Positions 33,350 through 42,956 of a stretch of DNA of 64,000 nucleotides are shown piece after piece; the first letter of the stretch is position 1, and each line of letters starts with the position of its first letter. Source of the DNA: JAUSIF01 sp963711595 (GTDB taxonomy: Bacteria; Pseudomonadota; Alphaproteobacteria; Rhizobiales; Xanthobacteraceae); NCBI GenBank assembly GCA_963711595.1, contig CAVQER010000001.1, forward strand, positions 434,001 through 498,000. The letters are read 5' to 3'. A program made the position numbers and the translations under genes. The notes under the pieces were generated by a model. That model saw only the letters and a program-made list of their open reading frames with translations. It searched no databases and was not told where the DNA came from.

Positions 33350-34780
33350 ATGAACGACCTTCCGCTTGCCGCCGAGTTTCCTGCCGTACGCAGCGAAGAT
33401 TGGCTGGCGCTTGTCGAAAAAGTGCTGAAAGGCGAACCCTTCGATCGGCTCCGCGCGAAAACTCGCGACGGCATTGCCATCGAACCACTTTACGATCGCG
33501 CCGCGAAGGCCGTGCCGCTCGCAGGGCGGGCACCCGGGGCGCCATGGCAAATCGCGCAACGGATCGACGATCCCGATCCGGCGGCGGCCAACGCCGAGGC
33601 GCTCCACGAACTTGAGAACGGTGCCGGTGCACTGTCACTCGTGTTTGCCGGCTCGATCGGTGCCTATGGGTACGGATTGGACGGCGCGGCTGCCGCCATC
33701 GATCGCGCGCTCGCGGGCGTGCACCTCGACGCCGGTATTGCACTCGAACTCGATCTCAGCTCGCAGACCAAGGACGCCGGCGTCCATCTCGCATCGCTCG
33801 TGAAGAAGCGCGGAATCACGCCGGGCAAGACGGACATCCGCTTCGGCTTCGATCCCGTCGGCTCGATGGCGGCGGGTGGAGGCAGTCCACTCGCATGGAA
33901 AGAGCTCGCTCCGGTCTTTCGTAGCGCCATCGACGCAATCGCAAGCCAAGGCTTCGACGGGCCTTTTGCCGTCGCCGACGGACGGGTCGTGCATAACGCC
34001 GGCGGGTCCGAAGCACAGGAGCTCGCCTTCGTGCTCGCGGCCGCGATAACCTATTCGCGCGCGCTCGAAACCTCCGGCGTTCCCTTCCAAGACTCGCGGC
34101 ATATGATTTTCTTTCGGCTCTCTGCAGACGCCGATCAGTTTCTCACGATCGCAAAATTCCGTGCGCTGCGGAAACTCTGGGCTCGCGTCGAGGAAGCATC
34201 CAGCCTGGCGCCGGAGTCGATCTTCATCTCGGCAGAAACGGCGTGGCGCATGCTGACCAAGCGCGACCCGTACGTGAACATGTTACGCGCGACAATTGCC
34301 GTCGCGGCGGCTGGTTTTGGCGGCGCCAATGCGATCAGCGCGCTCCCGTTTACTTCGGCGGTCGGTTTACCGGACAGGCTCGCCCGCCGGATCGCCCGCA
34401 ACACGCAGCTGATCCTGGTCGACGAGTTGCATCTCGCAAGAGTAACCGATCCGGCCGCCGGCGCCGGCTCTGTCGAGGAGATCACATCGCGCTTGTGCGA
34501 TACGGCATGGCGTCTGTTTCAGGAGATCGAGCGAGAGGGCGGTGCGCCGGCCGCACTTGAGCAGGGATCGATCCAGAAGCGCGTCGCCGCGGTGCGGACC
34601 GAACGAGCGAATGCAATCGCCGACCGTCGTGAACCCATCACCGGTACGACGATGTTTCCGAACCAGGACGAACTGCCGGTGTCGGTACTGAAGACGAAAC
34701 CGGTCACAGTGCCCCCGCTGCCGAAGACGGTCGTCTTTGAACCGCTCACGGCCATGCGGCTTTCCGAGCCGTATGAGTAG
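33350..34780 (+). CDS. mutA: Methylmalonyl-CoA mutase, small (beta) subunit
   Basis: This subunit pairs with MutB to interconvert methylmalonyl-CoA and succinyl-CoA. The 476-residue protein has the TIM-barrel part of the family (LAAEFPAVRSEDWLALVEKVL at the start; IDDPDPAAANAEALHELENGA ~65-85; ETSGVPFQDSRHMIFFRLSADADQFL ~240, quoted in part) but lacks the C-terminal cobalamin domain with D-x-H-x-x-G, as expected for the non-catalytic subunit in some bacteria. ATG 33350 gives the usual N-terminus; earlier in-frame codons lie inside folK. It is followed 29 bases later by mutB. Confidence 0.92.
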   Translation: MNDLPLAAEFPAVRSEDWLALVEKVLKGEPFDRLRAKTRDGIAIEPLYDRAAKAVPLAGRAPGAPWQIAQRIDDPDPAAANAEALHELENGAGALSLVFAGSIGAYGYGLDGAAAAIDRALAGVHLDAGIALELDLSSQTKDAGVHLASLVKKRGITPGKTDIRFGFDPVGSMAAGGGSPLAWKELAPVFRSAIDAIASQGFDGPFAVADGRVVHNAGGSEAQELAFVLAAAITYSRALETSGVPFQDSRHMIFFRLSADADQFLTIAKFRALRKLWARVEEASSLAPESIFISAETAWRMLTKRDPYVNMLRATIAVAAAGFGGANAISALPFTSAVGLPDRLARRIARNTQLILVDELHLARVTDPAAGAGSVEEITSRLCDTAWRLFQEIEREGGAPAALEQGSIQKRVAAVRTERANAIADRREPITGTTMFPNQDELPVSVLKTKPVTVPPLPKTVVFEPLTAMRLSEPYE

Positions 34781-34809
34781 GTCAAACGGGCTGTGATATA
34801 ACGCGCCCA

Positions 34810-36966
34810 ATGAGCCGGTTGCCGGATTTCACGCGAATCGACTGGCGGGAGCCGAAGACCGAGGCCCCGCGTGGCGGTGAGCCATGGGTGACGCCGGAAG
34901 AAATTCCGGTGAAGCCCGTCTACGTCGCGGACGACGTGAAAGGTCTCGACTTTCTCGACACCTGGCCGGGCATAGCGCCGTTTCTGCGCGGCCCCTACCC
35001 GACCATGTACGTCACCCAGCCTTGGACGATCCGCCAATACGCAGGTTTCTCAACGGCTGAAGATTCGAACGCCTTCTATCGTCGCAATCTCGCCGGAGGG
35101 CAAAAGGGTCTTTCCATCGCGTTCGACCTTGCGACCCATCGTGGCTACGACTCAGACCATCCGCGCGTTGCCGGCGACGTCGGCATGGCCGGCGTCGCGA
35201 TCGACTCCATTTACGACATGCGCACGCTGTTCGACGGCATCCCGTTGCAGGAGATGACCGTCTCAATGACCATGAACGGTGCGGTGCTTCCGGTGCTCGC
35301 GCTGTTCATCGTCGCGGGCGAGGAACAGGGCGTGCCGGCCAAGCAGCTTGCGGGCACGATCCAGAATGACATCCTGAAAGAGTTCATGGTCCGCAACACC
35401 TACATTTATCCGCCCGAGCCTTCGTTGCGTATCGTTTCCGATATCTTCGCCTATACGGCTGCGAATATGCCGAAGTTCAACTCGATTTCGGTTTCCGGCT
35501 ATCACATGCAGGAGGCCGGAGCGACGCAGGATCTCGAACTCGCCTATACGCTGGCAAACGGCGCCGAGTACGTGCGCGCGGGGCTGCAAGCGGGTCTCGA
35601 CATCGACCAGTTCGCTCCGCGCATCTCCTTTTTCTGGGCGATCGGCATGAACTTCTTCATGGAGATCGCCAAGATGCGCGCAGCGCGCATGCTCTGGGCG
35701 AAGCTGATGAAGCAGCACCGCCCGAAGGACGCACGCTCACTGTCGCTCAGGACGCATTGCCAGACGTCCGGCTGGTCGTTGACCGCGCAGGACGTCTTCA
35801 ACAACGTCATTCGTACGGCGATCGAGGCCATGGCCGCGACGCAAGGGCATACCCAGTCGCTGCATACGAATGCGCTCGACGAAGCGCTCGCATTGCCGAC
35901 GGATTTCTCCGCGCGCATCGCCCGAAACACCCAGCTATTTCTCCAACAAGAAAGCGGCACGACTCGGATCGTCGATCCGTGGGGCGGCTCCTTTTACGTC
36001 GAACGTCTCACCGGCGATCTCGCGAAGAAGGCCTGGGAGCATATCCAGGAAGTCGAGGATCTCGGCGGCATGGCGAAGGCGATTGAGGCCGGACTACCCA
36101 AGCTTCGCATTGAAGAGGCCGCCGCGAAGACGCAGGCGCGGATCGATTCCGGTGCGCAGATGGTCGTTGGCGTGAACCGCTACCGTCCAGAGGACGAGCA
36201 GCCGATCGAAATCCTCAAGGTCGACAACTCCACCGTGCGCGCACGCCAGATCGAAAAACTGAAGCGCCTGCGCGCTGAACGGGATCCGAAGGCAGTCGGG
36301 AGCGCGCTTGACGCGCTGACTAACGCGGCCGATACGGGCAAAGGCAACTTGCTCGAGCTCGCGATCAATGCTGCCCGGGCGAAAGCCACAGTCGGCGAGA
36401 TTTCGGGCGCGATCGAGAAAGTGTTCGGCCGGCATCGTGCGGAAACGCGGACGATCACTGGTGTCTACAAACGGGAAGCGGGAGCGATGAGCGACGCCGT
36501 TCAGCGGGTGCAGCGTCTGGCCGAGGCGTTCGAGGCCGAGGAAGGCCGTCGGCCGCGAATTCTTGTCGCCAAGGTCGGGCAAGACGGCCACGACCGCGGG
36601 CAGAAGGTAATCGCATCGGCGTTCGCCGATCTCGGCTGGGACGTGGACATCGGTCCATTGTTTTCGACGCCGGCGGAGGCCGCGCGGCAAGCTGTCGAAA
36701 ACGACGTACATGTCGTCGGAGTGTCGTCGCTCGCAGCGGCGCACCTGACGCTTGTTCCTGAGCTTAAGCGAGCGCTCGAGAAGGAAGGACGCGGCGACAT
36801 CATGATCGCGGTAGGCGGCGTGGTGCCGTCGCAGGACTACGCCGAGCTGAGAACTGCAGGCGCGGAAGCCATTTTTCCGCCGGGAACCGTGATCGCGGAA
36901 GCCTGCGAAGAATTGCTGCGCAAGCTCGCCTCACGTCTCGGCCATCAACGAGCCGCGGCGGAATAG
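34810..36966 (+). CDS. mutB: Methylmalonyl-CoA mutase, large (alpha, catalytic) subunit
   Basis: This is the cobalamin-dependent catalytic subunit. The 718-residue protein has the substrate-binding TIM barrel (TMYVTQPWTIRQYAGFST at ~66-83; QNDILKEFMVRNTYIYPPEP ~188-206; SLSLRTHCQTSGWSLTAQD ~310) and the C-terminal B12-binding domain with the axial-ligand motif GQDGHDRGQKV (~590-600), then GVSSLAAAH and IAVGGVVPSQDY. All catalytic parts are intact. With mutA upstream and meaB downstream it forms a propionyl-CoA/methylmalonyl-CoA module, likely acting in propionate or branched-chain amino acid use. Confidence 0.97.
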   Translation: MSRLPDFTRIDWREPKTEAPRGGEPWVTPEEIPVKPVYVADDVKGLDFLDTWPGIAPFLRGPYPTMYVTQPWTIRQYAGFSTAEDSNAFYRRNLAGGQKGLSIAFDLATHRGYDSDHPRVAGDVGMAGVAIDSIYDMRTLFDGIPLQEMTVSMTMNGAVLPVLALFIVAGEEQGVPAKQLAGTIQNDILKEFMVRNTYIYPPEPSLRIVSDIFAYTAANMPKFNSISVSGYHMQEAGATQDLELAYTLANGAEYVRAGLQAGLDIDQFAPRISFFWAIGMNFFMEIAKMRAARMLWAKLMKQHRPKDARSLSLRTHCQTSGWSLTAQDVFNNVIRTAIEAMAATQGHTQSLHTNALDEALALPTDFSARIARNTQLFLQQESGTTRIVDPWGGSFYVERLTGDLAKKAWEHIQEVEDLGGMAKAIEAGLPKLRIEEAAAKTQARIDSGAQMVVGVNRYRPEDEQPIEILKVDNSTVRARQIEKLKRLRAERDPKAVGSALDALTNAADTGKGNLLELAINAARAKATVGEISGAIEKVFGRHRAETRTITGVYKREAGAMSDAVQRVQRLAEAFEAEEGRRPRILVAKVGQDGHDRGQKVIASAFADLGWDVDIGPLFSTPAEAARQAVENDVHVVGVSSLAAAHLTLVPELKRALEKEGRGDIMIAVGGVVPSQDYAELRTAGAEAIFPPGTVIAEACEELLRKLASRLGHQRAAAE

Positions 36967-36984
36967 CCGCGCTTCCCGGCCTCA

Positions 36985-37740
36985 ATGAATATCGTATCCG
37001 GGCTACCTGCCGTCGACCGCTATCTCAGCAGCGGCTACCTCGCGGTGCGCGGCATGTCCTCGCGTTTCGCCGCAGGAGTCGTCGGGGCCACGCTGCGGAT
37101 TCAATCCGAAAACGGCATTTCCGGTCATGTCGCCGAGATCGGCACGTTCGAAGGCCGGTTTTTCGTCGCGCTTGCCCATGCCATCAAGCAAGGTGAACGC
37201 GCGATTGGGATCGACCATTTCGAGTGGCCCGACGCCGGCGTCATCGACCGTTTCAAGAAGAATCTTAGCCAGCACGGTCCCAAGGACGACCGCGCGATCG
37301 TGTTGAAGGCGGACAGCCGCCTATTGAAGCCCGACGAGTTGCTTGGAAAGGCGCCGGGCCAACGCATCCGTTTCTTTCACATTGATGGCGAGCATACGCC
37401 GGACCATCTCTCCAAGGATCTTGCGCTCGCGCACGCCACACTCGATCCGCGCGGCATCATTTGCCTCGACGATATGTTGCATCCTGGGTACCCAACTCTC
37501 GCGCTGACGGTGGATGCTTATCTAAAGGCGCATTCCGAGATGCGGGTCTTCTGCGTGATCGATCGCGAGGACATTGTCGCGGCGGCGAAGTATATGATTT
37601 GCCGCGCCGAATTCGTCGACCTTTATTCGGACGCTCTCAAGCGAACCTTTCCGCAGCACGTCTGGCTCCTTGGGGCGGACTTCGGCAGCTACCACGCCCT
37701 CGTCCTCGCCCCGGAGCCGAAGCTCGCCGATATCGGGTAG
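36985..37740 (+). CDS. Class I SAM-dependent methyltransferase (Methyltransf_24-like)
   Basis: The 251-residue protein has the motif I region GHVAEIGTFEGRFFVAL (~47-63), IGIDHFEWPDAGVIDRF (~73-89), FFHIDGEHTPDHLSKDL (~128-144) and GIICLDDMLHPGYP (~154-167). This pattern fits methyltransferases of the CmcI or sugar/O-methyl type (Methyltransf_24). It lies between mutB and a lipoprotein in the same transcription direction with short gaps, so it is co-transcribed with the mutase module, though there is no obvious metabolic link. The acceptor is unknown. Confidence 0.8.
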   Translation: MNIVSGLPAVDRYLSSGYLAVRGMSSRFAAGVVGATLRIQSENGISGHVAEIGTFEGRFFVALAHAIKQGERAIGIDHFEWPDAGVIDRFKKNLSQHGPKDDRAIVLKADSRLLKPDELLGKAPGQRIRFFHIDGEHTPDHLSKDLALAHATLDPRGIICLDDMLHPGYPTLALTVDAYLKAHSEMRVFCVIDREDIVAAAKYMICRAEFVDLYSDALKRTFPQHVWLLGADFGSYHALVLAPEPKLADIG

Positions 37741-37760
37741 GATCGGCGAAGGAGTGATTC

Positions 37761-38291
37761 ATGCGTATTCTTCAATTCGCCGCGATCGCGGTGGCCCTGA
37801 TTTTGGGCGGCTGCGTCATCTCAACCACGCCGCTGCTCGCTCCCGATGCGCGCGTCGTGCCCTTCCCCGCACGAATCGCCGTTCAGGCCTACGAGCGGGA
37901 ATCCGCAACCGCACCATGGAAGCCGAACGGCGAGGAAGTCGAGCTCGTTGCTGATGCCAACAAGATCGTCCGCGAGGCGGGCGCCACCGGCAAGCCCGAT
38001 GACGACGAGTACGCGTTTCACCAGATCGGGCCCAACCGCTTTCTCACGCAGGCCCGCTTCGGCCCCAACCGTTACGCGTACGGGCTACTTAAGATTCAGG
38101 ATGGCCAAGGCTACCTGACCGCGTTCCAGTGCAAGGCAATCGATCCGGTAATCCTTCAGCGCGCAGGCGTGAAGATGGCGGCGGACGACTGCTCGCTTGA
38201 CGGCTCGTCCGATGCGCTCGGATTTCTAAGGGAACTCGCGTCACGACCCGGCGATCCCCGCGTCAAGTACACGCCGGTGAAGAAGCGGTGA
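37761..38291 (+). CDS. Hypothetical lipoprotein
   Basis: The 176-residue protein begins with a lipoprotein signal (MRILQFAAIAVALILGGC; the lipobox Cys is residue 18). The mature part has ARVVPFPARIAVQAYERE, EYAFHQIGPNRFLTQARF and YLTAFQCKAIDP with a second Cys, plus DDCSLDGSSDALGFLREL. I see no catalytic motif and recognise no family. Its stop overlaps the GTG start of meaB (four bases), so it is translationally coupled to that gene. Confidence 0.75.
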   Translation: MRILQFAAIAVALILGGCVISTTPLLAPDARVVPFPARIAVQAYERESATAPWKPNGEEVELVADANKIVREAGATGKPDDDEYAFHQIGPNRFLTQARFGPNRYAYGLLKIQDGQGYLTAFQCKAIDPVILQRAGVKMAADDCSLDGSSDALGFLRELASRPGDPRVKYTPVKKR

Positions 38292-39277
38292 GCTCGAAGA
38301 CTTCCACCGCCGTGCGCGAGCTCGCGAAACGGGTGCGAGAGGGCGACCGCTCCGCGTTAGCGCGCGCAATCACGCTGGTGGAATCGAGGAAGCGCGAGCA
38401 CCGCGAAGAGGCGCAGGAATTGCTGCGCACTATTCTCCCTGCAACCGGCAAAGGCGTGCGGGTCGGCGTGACCGGCGTGCCCGGTGTCGGCAAGTCCACG
38501 ACCATCGACGCGCTCGGCACTTACCTAACGGACAAGGGACACCGCGTCGCCGTGCTCGCCGTCGATCCGAGTTCTGTCAGAAGCGGCGGGTCGATCCTCG
38601 GCGACAAGACACGAATGCCTCGATTGGCCGCAGAAGAAAACGCCTTTATCCGCCCGTCGCCTTCCGCCGGAACGCTGGGCGGCGTCGCAAGCCGGACACG
38701 CGAAACGATGCTCTTGTGCGAGGCAGCCGGATACGACGTCGTGATCGTGGAGACGGTCGGCGCCGGTCAGTCGGAGATCGCCGTTGCACAGATGACCGAC
38801 ACCTTTCTCGTTCTGATGCTTCCGGGTGCGGGCGATGAACTGCAGGGGATCAAGAAGGGCCTGCTCGAACTTGCCGATGTGGTCGCCGTCAACAAAGCGG
38901 ACGGCGACAATATTTCGCGCGCCAGGGCTGCCGCGACGTCGCTCAAAGCAGCGCTGCACATCCTCGCCGGCAGCGCTGGAATCGGCGAGCCGCCGGTGCT
39001 CACTTATTCCGCGCTCAAGGGCGAAGGCATCGATCGGCTTTGGCAAGAGGTGCTCGACCACCGTGGATCGCTGGAAAAATCCGGCAGGCTCGCTGAAAAG
39101 CGGCGCGACCAACAGGTGCGCTGGATGTGGACTCTGATTGACGAACGCTTTCGTGACCGATTGCGTAGCGACACCACGATCAAATCGCGCCTGCGAAGCC
39201 TCGAGGCTGCAGTCGCTGCTGGCAAGCTGCCTCCGGCGCTCGCCGCGGATGAAATCGCCGATCTGCTCAAGCTCTGA
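38288..39277 (+). CDS. meaB: Methylmalonyl-CoA mutase-associated GTPase MeaB
   Basis: MeaB is a G3E-type GTPase that protects and loads methylmalonyl-CoA mutase with cobalamin. The 329-residue protein has the P-loop GVTGVPGVGKSTTI (~60-73), SVRSGGSILGDKTRM (~97-111, switch region), ETVGAGQSEIAVAQM (~156-170) and the guanine-specificity motif NKADGDN (~203). The GTG start overlaps the lipoprotein stop. Neighbours mutA and mutB 1.3 kb upstream support the assignment; the two genes between them are in the same operon. Confidence 0.95.
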   Translation: MSSKTSTAVRELAKRVREGDRSALARAITLVESRKREHREEAQELLRTILPATGKGVRVGVTGVPGVGKSTTIDALGTYLTDKGHRVAVLAVDPSSVRSGGSILGDKTRMPRLAAEENAFIRPSPSAGTLGGVASRTRETMLLCEAAGYDVVIVETVGAGQSEIAVAQMTDTFLVLMLPGAGDELQGIKKGLLELADVVAVNKADGDNISRARAAATSLKAALHILAGSAGIGEPPVLTYSALKGEGIDRLWQEVLDHRGSLEKSGRLAEKRRDQQVRWMWTLIDERFRDRLRSDTTIKSRLRSLEAAVAAGKLPPALAADEIADLLKL

Positions 39278-39279
39278 CG

Positions 39280-39900
39280 ATGGCGACAGCGCTCGTCATC
39301 GGCTTTGACCGTTTCCCGGGCGCGCCGCGTAATCCGAGCAGCGATCTCGTACGCGCGATCGCGCGCCGCAGAAGGCCAGCGCTAGCAAGGGTCAAAATCG
39401 TCACGGCCGTTCTCCCGACAACCTATGTCGCAGTCGCAAACGAGCTCCCTGCCCTGCTCAAGCGCTACGATCCTGATGTCGTCCTTCTCTTCGGACTCGC
39501 TTCCCGCGCAGACCGTGTTCGCATCGAGTCTCGAGCGGTAAACGCGGCGTCCGCGGTGCATTCGGATGCGGCCCGCGCCAAGCTCTCGGGTTCGCAAATT
39601 GTGCGCGGTGCCCCGTCGGAGTTGAGGGTGCAAGCACCGCTCGGGCGCCTTGCTGCCGCCATTCGCGGCTCGGGAGTATCGCTACGCCATTCACGCGATG
39701 CCGGCCGCTACATTTGCAACGCGAGTCTGTTTACGCTCCTGGAAAGCGCACGTCGCTCGGGCCGGCCGAAACAGATTGCGTTCGTTCACATTCCCTGGCC
39801 GCGTGCACCCGGTCGCTCCAGGCGACCACCCCTGCGCGACCTTGTTCGTGCGGGCGAAGCGGCGCTCGTCGCGCTCACGACCGCGAGCAAACGCGGTTAA
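39280..39900 (+). CDS. pcp: Pyroglutamyl-peptidase I (peptidase C15 family)
   Basis: The enzyme removes N-terminal pyroglutamate from peptides. The 206-residue protein has VIGFDRFPGAPRNPSS (~6-21), LLFGLASRADRVRIESRAVN (~69-88) with catalytic Glu in IES, the catalytic Cys in DAGRYICNASLFTLL (Cys ~147) and the catalytic His in IAFVHIPWPRA (His ~168). The order Glu-Cys-His agrees with C15. The family's usual FxxHV motif is modified (FVHIPWP), and the C-terminus is Arg-rich, so some divergence exists. It starts two bases after meaB. Confidence 0.8.
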   Translation: MATALVIGFDRFPGAPRNPSSDLVRAIARRRRPALARVKIVTAVLPTTYVAVANELPALLKRYDPDVVLLFGLASRADRVRIESRAVNAASAVHSDAARAKLSGSQIVRGAPSELRVQAPLGRLAAAIRGSGVSLRHSRDAGRYICNASLFTLLESARRSGRPKQIAFVHIPWPRAPGRSRRPPLRDLVRAGEAALVALTTASKRG

Positions 39901-39974
39901 CGTCCTGGAACGGCACGAAAAATCCGGCACGAGTCTTGAAGCGATGAGCTCCCGGTCCGGACGGGAGCGAGTTA

Positions 39975-41336
39975 ATGGCCATCGACCGCAGATCGATCTT
40001 GGGACTCTCCGCGGCCAGCGCCGGCAGCGCTCTGCTGCCATCACCTGCTCGCGCGAGGCCGATGCCGCTCGGCTCGCTCGGGCTGGACGTGACCCATTTT
40101 GGGGTTAATCCGGCGAGTTCCGATGATCAGTCGCACGCGCTGCAACGGGCGATCGACGCATCGGCCGCTGCGCGAGTTCCGCTTTGGCTGCCTGCGGGCA
40201 ATTACATCGCAAGCGACCTTGTACTGCCATCAGGTTCGCAGCTCTTTGGCATCCGTGGCGCGACGCGCCTGGTCCTCGGCTTCGGGGCCTCGGTCTTTGC
40301 GGCGTCGCGCGCCGACCAGATCACACTGCAGGGACTTGTGCTCGACGGGGGCGGCCGACCGCTACCTGACAAGCGCGGCCTGATCTCGCTGCGCGAGACG
40401 CGTGGCGCACGTATTCTCGACTGCGTGATTTAACAGAGCGGTGGTACCGGCATTCAGCTCGAAGGCGTGGAAGGTGAAGTCGCCCACTGCACGATCATTG
40501 GCGCAGCCCAGGGTGCGATCTTCACGATCGATGCGCGCGGCCTCCTGCTCGCGAACAACACGATTCTCAATGCGGGCAACAACGGCATCCAGGTGTGGCG
40601 CTCGCGAGCGGGCGACGACGGCACGCAAGTGCTCGCAAACCGGATCGAGAACGTGGCAGCGCATGCCGGCGGCACCGGTCAGTACGGAAACGGCATCAGC
40701 GTGTTTCGTGCAGGAAATGTGATCGTTGCCGACAACCGCATCAAGAACTGCGCGTTCTCGGCGGTTCGCGGTAACTCGGCTTCGAACCTTCACATCCGCG
40801 GAAACTCGACCACGGCTTCCGGCGAAGTCGCGCTCTATTCCGAATTTGCGTTTGAAGGCGCGGTGATCGCGAACAACGTCGTCGACGGGGCCGCGATCGG
40901 CGTTTCTATCGCCAACATCGACTACGGCGGCCGTCTCGCGGTCTGTCAGGGCAACGTGATCCGCAATCTGGTTCGCAGCGGCGAACGGCAGGAGGATCGC
41001 GACCACCGCGGCATCGGCATTCACGTCGAGGCGGACACAGCTGTCACGGGCAATGTGATCGAGAACGCCGAGGCGGTTGGGATTCGCGCCGGCTGGGGTG
41101 TCGGATTGCGTGACGTGAGCGTCACCGGCAACGTCGTGCGGGTTTGTCCGGTAGGCATTGCGATATCGGTCGCGCCCGGCGCGGGCTCGGCCCTTGTGGC
41201 GAACAACCTGATCGTGGATGCAGCCAAAGCTGCGATTCTCGGGATGGAATGGCACAAGCCGGTGACAGGAGATCTTGCGATTGAAACGGAGTCGCGTTAC
41301 GCGCAGCTAGCGGTAAGCGGAAATCGCGTGCGTTGA
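39975..41336 (+). pseudogene. TIGR03808 Tat-exported beta-helix protein, interrupted by an in-frame stop
   Basis: The frame from ATG 39975 begins with a twin-arginine signal (AIDRRSILGLSAASAGSALL, Arg-Arg at 4-5) and continues as a parallel beta-helix, pectate-lyase-like repeat protein matching TIGR03808. A TAA at 40431-40433 (codon 153) interrupts it; the same frame runs on to 41336 with the rest of the family (NNGIQVWRSRAGDDGT, GQYGNGISVF, VALYSEFAFEGAVIANN, IGMEWHKPVTGD-like end). Upstream and downstream parts are otherwise intact and equally conserved, so this is a single nonsense change or a sequence error. The natural substrate is unknown; periplasmic location follows from the Tat signal. 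Confidence 0.8.
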
Positions 41337-41369
41337 CCCGTTCTCGTGGCGAATGTCCAGTCAGTCAGG

Positions 41370-41532
41370 TTAGGTGCCGTAGCGAACGGTCTGCACAAGA
41401 TCCCAGATCAGCAGCAACATGGCCACGACCACGATAATGATCAGCGGCGGCGCCGGGACCCACCAAAGCATAAAGCCCAGGAAGCCTCCGAGCATTGCGA
41501 CGCCAATGAGTTCCCGTGACTAACGTAAGCAT
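41370..41532 (-). CDS. Small membrane protein coupled to the amidase gene
   Basis: From ATG 41495 the frame gives a 41-residue protein with one strong membrane helix: FMLWWVPAPPLIIIVVVAM then LLLIWDLVQTVRYGT. A better start lies at ATG 41532, which overlaps the amidase stop (TGATG) and has an AAGGGGAAA site, but reading from it into the helix needs removal of one base near 41515, the same +1 pattern seen in other genes here. Joined length is about 53 residues. I recognise no family; the operon position is the main support. Confidence 0.5.
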
Positions 41533-42929
41533 CAGGATTTCCCCTTTCCGCGAGTTGGCGCCGCGGTGGCCTTGTCGGTTTTCTTACCACGTCGGCCCGG
41601 TTGGGTGAGAGTGTTGACCAGCCATCGCGCGGTACGCAAGAGGCGCGCATCGAGGCCACGCTTGCCCACAAGCTGAACACCGAGCGGCAACTCGGCTTCC
41701 GATTGCAGCAACGGAAGCGATATCGCGGGCGTGCCGAGGTAGGTCCAGATCGTACAGAAGATCGGGTTTCCAGTGGATTCCAGACCGGCCGGCGGCTCAC
41801 CGGGCGCGGCTGGCGTGATGATCGCGTCATATTCGTTGAACAGTTCGTCGAGGGCGGCATTGAGCGGGCCCGCAGCAGCTGTCGCGGCCATGTAGTCCAC
41901 TCCCTTCTGGCCCCTGCCCCGTTCGATCAGGCTGCGTAGCTTGTCGCTCAACTGCCCGCCAAATTTCTCGTAGTCGCGACGCAGGTTGTGCGCCATTTCG
42001 ACTTCCATGATGGTCCGGTGGAAATCGACCGCATGGGCGAATCCGGGCGATAGATCCACCGCCGTTACCGCCTCGCCGAGCGCCTCGACCAACGCGCCGA
42101 ACGCGTCGCGCGTCACCGCCTCCGCTTGATCCCACACCGGCGATTTCACGAACGCGAAGCGTGGCGGCAGCGGCGGTTCGGACGCGGCTATTGTCGCAAA
42201 CGGCGGCCTCGCCACCGGGCGGGTATCCGGATCGTCTTCATCGAAACCAACAATCAATTCCGCCAGTAGCGCCGCGTCTTCTACCGAGCGGCTAAAGACT
42301 CCGATCTGATCCAGACTGCGCGACATCGTCAGCACTCCCGAACGCGGGACCAGTCCGTGCGTCGGCTTGAAGCCAACAACGCCGCAGAAGGCCGCGGGAC
42401 GGATGACTGAACCATTCGTCTGTGTACCGACCGAGCCCGGCACCATGTAGGCCGCAACCGCCGCCGCCGAGCCACTCGAAGAGCCTCCGGGGGTGCGCGC
42501 GTGATCGTGCGGGTTTCGGGTCTTCCCCGGGTGAAAGTACGCGTACTCCGTCGTAACGGTCTTGCCGAGGATAATCGCTCCATCGGCGCGCAACTGCGCG
42601 ACGGCGAACGCATCCCGCCGCGGCGTGCGCCCTGCCCAGACCGGCGAGCCGAGTTCGGTCGGCATGTCGTTCGTATCGAGAATGTCCTTGATACCTACGG
42701 GCACGCCGTGCAGCGGACCAAGCGATTTCCCCTGCATCCGGTGCAAATCGGCTGCTTCGGCCTGGCGCATCGCCAGGTCGCGGTCGAGGAATGCCCACGC
42801 CTGAATTTCGGCGTCCACCTCGTCGATCCGTGCCAAGCAGTCGTGCACGAGCTCAGCCGACTTGATGCGGCCCTCGCGTATGTGCGCCGCCGCTTCTGTG
42901 AGCGTCAGTGCAGCCAAACTCATGCGCAA
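41532..42929 (-). CDS. Amidase signature family protein
   Basis: This amidase hydrolyses amide bonds in carboxamides. The 465-residue protein has the AS-family catalytic triad: Lys in VPVGIKDILDTNDMP (~76), the cis-Ser in TNGSVIRPAAFCG (~170) and the nucleophile region TPGGSSSGSAAAVA (~146-159), with VGFKPTHGLVPRSG after it. Length is normal. It begins 27 bases after the end of dctM and so belongs to the TRAP transporter operon, suggesting that the imported compound or its derivative is an amide; the exact substrate is not shown. Confidence 0.93.
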   Translation of the reverse strand: MRMSLAALTLTEAAAHIREGRIKSAELVHDCLARIDEVDAEIQAWAFLDRDLAMRQAEAADLHRMQGKSLGPLHGVPVGIKDILDTNDMPTELGSPVWAGRTPRRDAFAVAQLRADGAIILGKTVTTEYAYFHPGKTRNPHDHARTPGGSSSGSAAAVAAYMVPGSVGTQTNGSVIRPAAFCGVVGFKPTHGLVPRSGVLTMSRSLDQIGVFSRSVEDAALLAELIVGFDEDDPDTRPVARPPFATIAASEPPLPPRFAFVKSPVWDQAEAVTRDAFGALVEALGEAVTAVDLSPGFAHAVDFHRTIMEVEMAHNLRRDYEKFGGQLSDKLRSLIERGRGQKGVDYMAATAAAGPLNAALDELFNEYDAIITPAAPGEPPAGLESTGNPIFCTIWTYLGTPAISLPLLQSEAELPLGVQLVGKRGLDARLLRTARWLVNTLTQPGRRGKKTDKATAAPTRGKGKS

Positions 42930-42956
42930 CGAACCTCTGCCGATCGGACGATCACT

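Noticed and set aside
40431..40433. Stop-codon readthrough or recoding in the TIGR03808 gene
   Set aside because: No recoding signal (slippery sequence, SECIS-like stem-loop or UGA codon) is seen; TAA is not a recoded codon in bacteria of this type. A nonsense mutation or error is simpler.
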